Below are positions 6,033-11,397 of a DNA stretch of 11,397 bases, piece after piece. Within the stretch, counting starts at the first letter, position 1; every line of letters begins with the position of its first letter. The position numbers and the translations under genes were made by a program. The notes below the pieces were generated by a model. That model had not been told where the DNA came from, did not search any database, and was given only the letters and a program-made list of their open reading frames with translations. The stretch comes from Deltaproteobacteria bacterium (GTDB lineage Bacteria; Desulfobacterota; Binatia; Binatales; Binataceae): contig DAHZDR010000298.1 in the NCBI GenBank assembly GCA_027403435.1, forward strand, positions 1 through 11,397, written 5' to 3'.

Positions 6033-6917
6033 CTAGACGCCGTCCCCGCTTCCTCCATCGTTGCGATCGATTTCGCCGCCATCGTTCCCGGAAAGGCCTC
6101 CCTCCGCGCCGGATTCGGCGGACGGTTGCGCGGCGGCGTCAGCCGCCGGCGCGGTTTGCGCCGCGTAGCGTTCGCCGCGTCCCAGCAGTATCGGCCCCCC
6201 GCGCCGCTCCTGCCATACGCTGACCGCGCCGCGGCGGATTAATTCGAGCAAAGCAATAAAGGTCGCGATCACCAGCGACCGATCGTCGAGGGCGTCGAAC
6301 AGCGCGAGGAACTCGACGCGATCGGCCTCGCCCAGCGCCGCCAGCACGCGCGGGATACATTGCGCAACGGGAATATCGCGCAGTTCGATTCGCCGCGGCG
6401 TGCGATCGACGAACCGCTTCAGCACCGTGGCCATCGCGCTGACCAGGTCGAAAATCGTCACGCGCCACGGCGCCTCCGCCGTATCGGCCGCCGGCGCCGC
6501 CTGGCGCGGCGCCGCGAAAACGTCGCGGCCGAGCAGCGGCCGCGCTTCGAGCTTGGCGGCCGCCTCGCGATAGCGCTGGTATTCGAGCAGCCGCTCGACC
6601 AGATCGCGCTTGAGCTCCTCGGCCTCTTCCTGATCGGCCAGCTCCGGATGCGGCAGCATCGCGAACGACTTGATTAGCAGCAGCGTCGCCGCCATCACCA
6701 GGTATTCGCCCGCGATATCCAGATTGAGCCGCTCCATCAGCTCCAGATGGGCGAGATACTGCTCGGTGATGATGCTGGCGCCAACGTCGTGCGGATCGAG
6801 CTCCGCGCGCTTGACCAGATGGAGCAGCAGATCGAGCGGCCCCTCATAGATCGGCAGGCGGAAACGCATTCCGCCCGCCTCGCCCTCGAACTTCGCGGCG
6901 GAACTTTCGTCGCTCAT
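6033..6917 (-). CDS. scpA: Segregation and condensation protein ScpA
   Basis: A 294-residue ScpA, the kleisin subunit that bridges the Smc heads and binds a ScpB dimer. The Smc-neck-binding N-terminal domain shows LPIYEGPLDLLLHLVKRAEL (21-40) and DIAGEYLVMAATLLLIKSFA (67-86), both diagnostic. A charged helical ScpB-binding middle follows (DQEEAEELKRDLVERLLEYQ at 95-114). A C-terminal winged helix ends near 250 (FIALLELIRRGAVSVWQE at 220-237). Residues 252-294 are Ala/Gly-rich and acidic (8 Asp/Glu against 1 Arg), with two NDGG copies, and lie beyond the usual fold. The ATG overlaps the preceding gene's stop in ATGA (6914-6917), which points to translational coupling; no separate ribosome binding site is seen. 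Met17, just before the conserved domain, is a possible alternative start. Confidence 0.96.
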   Translation of the reverse strand: MSDESSAAKFEGEAGGMRFRLPIYEGPLDLLLHLVKRAELDPHDVGASIITEQYLAHLELMERLNLDIAGEYLVMAATLLLIKSFAMLPHPELADQEEAEELKRDLVERLLEYQRYREAAAKLEARPLLGRDVFAAPRQAAPAADTAEAPWRVTIFDLVSAMATVLKRFVDRTPRRIELRDIPVAQCIPRVLAALGEADRVEFLALFDALDDRSLVIATFIALLELIRRGAVSVWQERRGGPILLGRGERYAAQTAPAADAAAQPSAESGAEGGLSGNDGGEIDRNDGGSGDGV

Positions 6918-7561
6918 AGCAGCGCTCGCGTAATCGCGAAAATTATCGGATTGATCACGGCGTCCACGGCGTTCGTATAAAGCAGCAACAACAATATCAG
7001 AAATCCGAAGCGCTCAATCCGCGCGAAGCGCCGCGCGGCGGCTAAAGGCAGCAGACCGGTCAACACCCGTCCGCCGTCGAGCGGGGGCAGCGGCAAGAGA
7101 TTAAAGACGGCAAGCGAGACGTTGATGATCACCGACGCCTGCGCCATCAGGGCGAGCGGGAAGAATATCGAGCGGCCGTAGGGTCCGCCCAGATGCGCGG
7201 CGAAAACGCGCGCCGCGAGCGCGCTCGCCGCGGCCACCGCGAAATTCGTGAGCGGTCCCGCCGCGGCCACCGCGATCATGCCGCCGCGCGGATTGCGCAA
7301 GCGGCGGAAATCGACCGGCACCGGCTTCGCGTAGCCGAAGACCGGCAGATGCGCAAAGAGCAGCAACGCGGGCAAAATCACCGTGCCGAATGGATCGATA
7401 TGCGACAACGGATTGAGCGTGAGCCGGCCCGCGCGCGCGGCCGTGTCGTCGCCGAGAAACCGCGCCGCCACGCCATGCATCACTTCGTGCGCGACGATCG
7501 CGAAAACCGTCGGCAGCGCCCAGATCAGCAGTTCGACTATGAATCCGTGCGGGTTGGCCAA
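6914..7561 (-). CDS. Site-2-protease-like M50 family intramembrane metalloprotease
   Basis: A 215-residue membrane zinc protease of the M50/S2P family. The active site HEVMH (25-29; HExxH with Glu26) lies in the first hydrophobic segment, and LDGGR (161-165, Asp162) near the third core segment supplies the second metal-ligand motif, usually seen as NPDG or LDGG. Other hydrophobic segments are near 61-74, 94-119, 131-158 and 185-211. PLTNF (103-107) fits the central loop of the family. This short form lacks a PDZ domain and resembles SpoIVFB-like or uncharacterised S2P proteins. The frame is open upstream to 7813, but that part overlaps xerD and is not S2P-like. The only fitting start is TTG at 7561, one base after the xerD stop, with AAGGA (7576-7580) 14 bases upstream, so translation probably relies on coupling to xerD. 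Substrates are unknown. Confidence 0.9.
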   Translation of the reverse strand: MANPHGFIVELLIWALPTVFAIVAHEVMHGVAARFLGDDTAARAGRLTLNPLSHIDPFGTVILPALLLFAHLPVFGYAKPVPVDFRRLRNPRGGMIAVAAAGPLTNFAVAAASALAARVFAAHLGGPYGRSIFFPLALMAQASVIINVSLAVFNLLPLPPLDGGRVLTGLLPLAAARRFARIERFGFLILLLLLYTNAVDAVINPIIFAITRALL

Positions 7562-7562
7562 A

Positions 7563-8597
7563 TCAGTCTTCGCCGTCCTTGGGCGGCTTTCCGCGATCGG
7601 CGCCGGCCGGAGCCGGACGCGCGGCGCGGGTCGCGCGCGGATGATAGGTGCGATGGACGCGCCGCAGATGGCCGCGCGAAAGATGCGTATAAATCTGGGT
7701 CGTCGAGATATCGCTGTGGCCAAGCATCTCCTGCACCGCCCGCAAGTCCGCGCCGCCCTCCAGCAGATGGGTCGCGAAACAGTGGCGCAGCGTGTGCGGA
7801 CTAACCCACGCAAGCCGCGGGTCGCCCGCCGCCCAGCCCTTGAGCGCCTTGAAAAAACCCTGCCGGGTCATCGCGCGGCCCAACCGCGTCACGAAAATCG
7901 CTGAAGTCGGCCGCGCCGCCGCCGCTTCCCGCGCACGGCCACGCGTACTGGCATTCGGGTCGCCCGCCGCCCGCCGCCGCGCTTCGAGATACCCTTCGAG
8001 CGCCCGCCGCGCGGCGCCGCCGAGCGGCACAATCCGCTCCTTGTCGCCCTTGCCGATTACGATCACCACGCCCGCTTCGGGCTTGACCTGGCTGAACTTC
8101 AGTCCGACCAGCTCGGAAACCCTCAGGCCGCATCCGTAGGCCAGTTCGAGCATCGCGCGGTCGCGTATGCCGCGCAGCGTCGATAAATCGATCGCCTCGA
8201 TCAGCGCTTCGACATCCGCGCGTCCGAGCGTGCGCGGGAGCGGCCGCGGATGGCGCTTCAGGTCGAGTCCGATCGTCGGGTCGCGCGTGAGGATACCCGC
8301 TTCAAGCATCTCGCGCAGCAAGCCGCGCACCGTCGAAAGCCGGCGCCGTTGGCTCGACACACGAAAGCCGCGCTCGCCGAGTTCGGCAAGATAGGCCGTC
8401 AGGCGCGACGCGTCCACCGCCGCCGGCGCCACGCCCTGGCCGCGGCAATGTCGCTGGAAATCGCGCAGATCGACGCCGTAGGCCTCGAGCGAGTTGCGGC
8501 TGAGTCCGCGCTCGACCGCGCGGCGCGCCATATGGCGGTCGATCAGCTCGTCCCAACCAATCTCGTCCGTCCCCGCTCCCGCATCCGCCGCGGTCAT
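7563..8597 (-). CDS. xerD: Tyrosine recombinase XerD (XerC/XerD family)
   Basis: A 344-residue tyrosine recombinase. XerC/XerD enzymes resolve chromosome dimers at dif near the terminus before cell division. Residues 15-110 form the SAM-like core-binding domain; 120-315 form the catalytic domain with Arg159 (GLRVSEL), Lys in GKGDKER (182-188), His268-x-x-Arg271 (HTLRH), His294 (GHSDIS) and nucleophile Tyr303 (QIYTHLS). The set is complete, so it should be active. It is about 45 residues longer than E. coli XerD: an Ala/Arg-rich insert at about 207-231 lies between the beta-hairpin and the HxxR helix, and a basic tail (about 320-344) follows the usual end. The ATG overlaps the glnD stop in ATGA (8594-8597). 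Its place in a housekeeping operon, not beside phage or integron genes, favours a chromosomal Xer over an integrase; XerC and XerD cannot be told apart with certainty by eye. Confidence 0.93.
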   Translation of the reverse strand: MTAADAGAGTDEIGWDELIDRHMARRAVERGLSRNSLEAYGVDLRDFQRHCRGQGVAPAAVDASRLTAYLAELGERGFRVSSQRRRLSTVRGLLREMLEAGILTRDPTIGLDLKRHPRPLPRTLGRADVEALIEAIDLSTLRGIRDRAMLELAYGCGLRVSELVGLKFSQVKPEAGVVIVIGKGDKERIVPLGGAARRALEGYLEARRRAAGDPNASTRGRAREAAAARPTSAIFVTRLGRAMTRQGFFKALKGWAAGDPRLAWVSPHTLRHCFATHLLEGGADLRAVQEMLGHSDISTTQIYTHLSRGHLRRVHRTYHPRATRAARPAPAGADRGKPPKDGED

Positions 8598-11359
8598 GCT
8601 TCGCTCGCCTTCGCCACGGCCGGATTCGGATCGGCGTCGAGATGCGCGAGCAGTTCCGCGCGCAGCGTCCTCATCCGCTCCAGATCGGCCAGCTTGCGGC
8701 CCTCGCGATCACTGACGAAAAACACGTCGATCGCCTGATCCGCGTTGGTCGAGATGCGCGCCAGATGGATGACGAGGCCGAGACGGAACAACGTATGCGT
8801 AATCGCAAAAAGCAGTCCGACGCAGTCCTGGGTGAAAACGTCAACCACGGTGAATTCGTCGGAACTGCGATTGTCGATTGTGACCTCGGTAGCGAAGCGG
8901 CGCGTGAAACGCCGGGAACCGAATTGCGTCCGCCGCGCTTCGGCGACCAGTTCGGCGATATCGCGTTCGTCCGAGAGCACGCGTTCCAGATCGCGTTCGA
9001 CCCGCGCCCAGCGCTCCTCGTCCATGGCGATCGCGACGCCGGTTCCAAGATGGGAAACGCGGAAGACATCGAGCGCGACGCCGTCGCCCCGGGTCGTGAT
9101 ACGCGCCGAAAGAATATTGAGGTTGTTCGCGGTCAGAACGCCGGCGATCTTCGCGAACAATCCGGGAACGTCGCGCGTGACCACGATGAATTCGCTGAAC
9201 TCCAGCTCCGGAAAATGGCGATGGCGGCAGACCAGCGGCCGTTCGTCGATCGCGCGCATCAGTTCGAAATGCAACTTGATGTCGCTTTCAGGAACGGTCA
9301 GAAAATATCGATCAGGCATCAGCTCAAGGAACTCCGCCATCGCCGCTTCGGGAGCGTTGGCGGCCGCCAGCCGCTCTCTGACTTCACCTTTGGCGTGGGC
9401 CAGGCGCCGCGCCGGATCGATCGCTTCGCGGCCGCCCTGTTCCAGGGTCTTGAGCGCGCGCATGTAAAGCTCGCTGAGCAGCATGTCGCGCCAGTTGTTG
9501 TAAACCTTTGGCGCCACCGCGCGCATATCCGCGAAAGTCAGCAGATAGAGCGCCTTCAGACGATCGATCGACCCGACTTCTCGCGCGAAATCCTCCACCG
9601 TCCCCGGATCGTCAAGGTCACTCTTCTGCGCCACCTGCGACATCATCAAATGCTCGCGCACGAGAAAAATGACCAGGTCGGTCTCTTCCTCGTCAAGACC
9701 CATCCGCGCGCATACGCCGATCGCCAGTTGCGCGCCGCGCTCGTGATGGTCGTGGCCGTGGCCCTTGCCGATATCGTGAAGCAGCAGCGCCAGAAACACC
9801 ATCGGCAGCCCGCCGTACTCGCGCGCGACTTCGGTCAGCAGCGGATTGGCCTCTTTGAATTCTCCCGCGCGCAGCCGCTCGAGCTCGCGCACCGCCGCCA
9901 GCGAATGACGATCCACGGTGTAGATGTGGTAGAGGTCGTGCAGCACCCGCGCGTAAAGATTGCCGAATTCCGGAATCACCGCGCCCAGCACGCCCGCCCG
10001 ATGCATCGCCTCGAGCGTCCCGGCGACGCCTTGGCGTCCGCCGAGAATTCCCATCAGCGCCATCCCGGTGCGCGGATCATAGCGCATCGCATCGTCGATC
10101 AGGTCCAGATTGTCGCGCACCATCTGATAGGCGCTGCCCGAAAGCTTGACCTCGTGCGCCTGGCAGTCGGCGAAAATCGTGATCAGGTTGAGCGGCGCGC
10201 GGCGGAAAAAATCGGCGCTGGTGATGCCTATCACCTGGCCCTGAATCGCCACGCCCGGCCGGATCTGCCGCCCCGCGCCGCGTCTGAGGAAGCGCGCCGG
10301 CGTCATGTCTTCGGTGACGCGCGCGATCAAGCCCTCCGCGAACTGCAAAATCGTGCTCGCCTGCTGATAATAGGCGCGCATCAGATTCGCGCTCGCGGGC
10401 GCGCCGTCGTGCGCCGCGAAACCCATCAGGGGCGCGATCCGCTCCTGCAATTCGAAAGTGAGCTGGTCGGTATGCCGCCCGGTCAGGAAATGCAGGAAAT
10501 TGCGCACGCGCAGCAGAAAATCCTGCGCCGTGGCCACGTCGTTCAATTCGCGTTCGGTAATTACCGCCTTCCGCACCAGCTCATCGAGGCCGTGAACCTT
10601 ATACTTGACCTTCGCCAGCCAGAGCGCGGTATGCAGATCGCGCAGTCCGCCTTCGCCCTCCTTGATCTGCGGCTCCAGCAGATAGATCGAATCGCCGTAC
10701 TGCTGATGGCGGCCGCGGCTCTCGCCGAGCTTGGCGTCGAAGAACGCCCGCTGGTCGCGATTCAGCACTTCGCCCGCCAACGCCTTGTCGAACTGCGCGT
10801 AGAGCTTTTCGTCGCCGTCCAGAAAACGCGCGTCGAGAATCGCGGTCTTTTCCTTGAGCTCCGCCGCCGCCATCTTGACGCATTCCGCGATGCTCCTGAC
10901 CGAATAGCCGATCGTCACGCCCGCGTCCCACAACGCGTGCAGAATCCGCTCCGTCACCACCTCGACATACGGACCCGGTTTGTAATCGTGCAGGAACAAC
11001 AGGTCGATGTCCGAGTGCGGGTTCAGCTCCATCCGCCCGTAGCCGCCGCGCGCGACGATCGCGATGCGCTGATTGAGGCGGGAAAAACGCTGGCCGTGCT
11101 CGGCGTCGGCGTAGCGATAAAGCGCCCGCATCAGATCGTCCACCGCGGCGGTGAACGCGCGCACGATTTCGATTCCGCCCGCCCCCGCGAATTGCCGTTC
11201 GCGCAGCGCCGCGCGCGCCGTCTCCAGATGCGTCCGCGCGACCGCGCCGGGCGCCTTCGTCCGCTCCATCTCGGCGAGCAACCCCGTCGCGCCGCGCACG
11301 ATCGCCGCCGGCGGCGCGCCGTCCACGCCGGAATTTGCACCGATGCCCGCGTCGCTCAC
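8594..11359 (-). CDS. glnD: Bifunctional uridylyltransferase/uridylyl-removing enzyme GlnD
   Basis: A 921-residue GlnD (890 in E. coli), the cytosolic glutamine sensor that adds UMP to PII proteins (GlnB/GlnK) when glutamine is low and removes it when glutamine is high. Domains in order: nucleotidyltransferase with GGYGRMELNPHSDIDLL (105-121, metal ligands Asp117 and Asp119), a helical region with EGEGGLRDLH (234-243), an HD hydrolase domain (about 485-605) with VDRHSL and HDIGKGHGHDHHERG (528-542), then two ACT domains for glutamine binding (about 724-790 and 836-905). All are intact, so both activities are expected. The start is GTG, with GGGA five bases upstream; it overlaps the stop of an earlier gene in GTGA (11356-11359). 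glnB, amtB and glnA are not in the window. Identification is certain. Confidence 0.97.
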   Translation of the reverse strand: MSDAGIGANSGVDGAPPAAIVRGATGLLAEMERTKAPGAVARTHLETARAALRERQFAGAGGIEIVRAFTAAVDDLMRALYRYADAEHGQRFSRLNQRIAIVARGGYGRMELNPHSDIDLLFLHDYKPGPYVEVVTERILHALWDAGVTIGYSVRSIAECVKMAAAELKEKTAILDARFLDGDEKLYAQFDKALAGEVLNRDQRAFFDAKLGESRGRHQQYGDSIYLLEPQIKEGEGGLRDLHTALWLAKVKYKVHGLDELVRKAVITERELNDVATAQDFLLRVRNFLHFLTGRHTDQLTFELQERIAPLMGFAAHDGAPASANLMRAYYQQASTILQFAEGLIARVTEDMTPARFLRRGAGRQIRPGVAIQGQVIGITSADFFRRAPLNLITIFADCQAHEVKLSGSAYQMVRDNLDLIDDAMRYDPRTGMALMGILGGRQGVAGTLEAMHRAGVLGAVIPEFGNLYARVLHDLYHIYTVDRHSLAAVRELERLRAGEFKEANPLLTEVAREYGGLPMVFLALLLHDIGKGHGHDHHERGAQLAIGVCARMGLDEEETDLVIFLVREHLMMSQVAQKSDLDDPGTVEDFAREVGSIDRLKALYLLTFADMRAVAPKVYNNWRDMLLSELYMRALKTLEQGGREAIDPARRLAHAKGEVRERLAAANAPEAAMAEFLELMPDRYFLTVPESDIKLHFELMRAIDERPLVCRHRHFPELEFSEFIVVTRDVPGLFAKIAGVLTANNLNILSARITTRGDGVALDVFRVSHLGTGVAIAMDEERWARVERDLERVLSDERDIAELVAEARRTQFGSRRFTRRFATEVTIDNRSSDEFTVVDVFTQDCVGLLFAITHTLFRLGLVIHLARISTNADQAIDVFFVSDREGRKLADLERMRTLRAELLAHLDADPNPAVAKASEA

Positions 11360-11397
11360 AGATTTCCCACCGCCGCGTCGGCGTTGAAGTAATGCGC
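11356..11397 (-). CDS. C-terminal end of an unidentified gene upstream of glnD
   Basis: On the minus strand, the bases from the right edge read as 13 open codons (AHYFNADAAVGNL) and then TGA at 11358-11356, which overlaps the glnD GTG by four bases. The same type of 4-base overlap joins two other gene pairs in this operon, and the codons have the G/C-rich third positions seen elsewhere, so this is probably the end of a real gene in the same operon. The peptide is too short to name. It could still be a chance open stretch. Confidence 0.55.
   Translation of the reverse strand, partial: AHYFNADAAVGNL

Noticed and set aside
8642..11392. A 916-codon open frame on the plus strand, opposite almost all of glnD
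   Set aside because: It is antisense to a clearly conserved glnD. Its product is Arg/His/Gln-rich with no recognisable domain, which is what high G/C at third positions gives on the opposite strand.
1..11397. tRNA, rRNA, CRISPR array, insertion sequence or prophage
   Set aside because: No cloverleaf, rRNA motifs, spaced direct repeats, transposase or terminal repeats were seen by eye, and the xerD gene sits in a housekeeping operon rather than beside phage genes.

Overview
This is an 11.4 kb, GC-rich, gene-dense stretch of bacterial chromosome. It carries eleven protein-coding genes (nine complete, one cut by each edge) and no RNA genes, insertion sequences, CRISPR arrays or gaps over 300 bases. 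The strong G/C bias at third codon positions, the GTG and TTG starts, and the minus-strand order glnD, xerD, M50 protease, scpA, scpB recall gene orders in Deltaproteobacteria-like lineages (Desulfobacterota and relatives such as Binatota). That placement comes from remembered gene order and composition, not from a search.

Layout. Positions 1-1022 (+) hold the end of a VOC (glyoxalase-fold) gene and a nitroreductase-family flavoprotein gene. A very strong hairpin at 1047-1074 looks like a bidirectional terminator, because the next gene converges on it: a minus-strand dienelactone-hydrolase-family gene (1132-1857). A 214-bp divergent spacer separates that from a plus-strand series: rhomboid intramembrane protease (2072-2758), replicative helicase dnaB (2902-4278) and a metallo-beta-lactamase-fold hydrolase (4355-5206). 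That series converges, with only 16 bp between stops, on a long minus-strand operon from the right edge to 5223.

The minus-strand operon is very compact. The last 13 codons of an unidentified upstream gene overlap glnD (GTGA). glnD overlaps xerD (ATGA). xerD is followed one base later by a site-2-protease-like gene that needs a TTG start. That gene overlaps scpA (ATGA), and scpB follows after 15 bp. The operon joins the nitrogen sensor uridylyltransferase GlnD to the chromosome-dimer recombinase XerD and the condensin partners ScpA and ScpB, so it mixes nitrogen signalling with chromosome segregation. Together with dnaB on the other side, this is mostly core housekeeping DNA. The left part (VOC, nitroreductase, dienelactone hydrolase, MBL hydrolase) looks like small-molecule metabolism or detoxification.

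I found no clearly new biological system. The points most worth a second look are the bidirectional terminator, the acidic low-complexity tails on both ScpA and ScpB, the insertion and tail in XerD, the tandem DnaA-box-like 9-mers before dnaB, and the stop/start overlap that exposes an unseen gene upstream of glnD.
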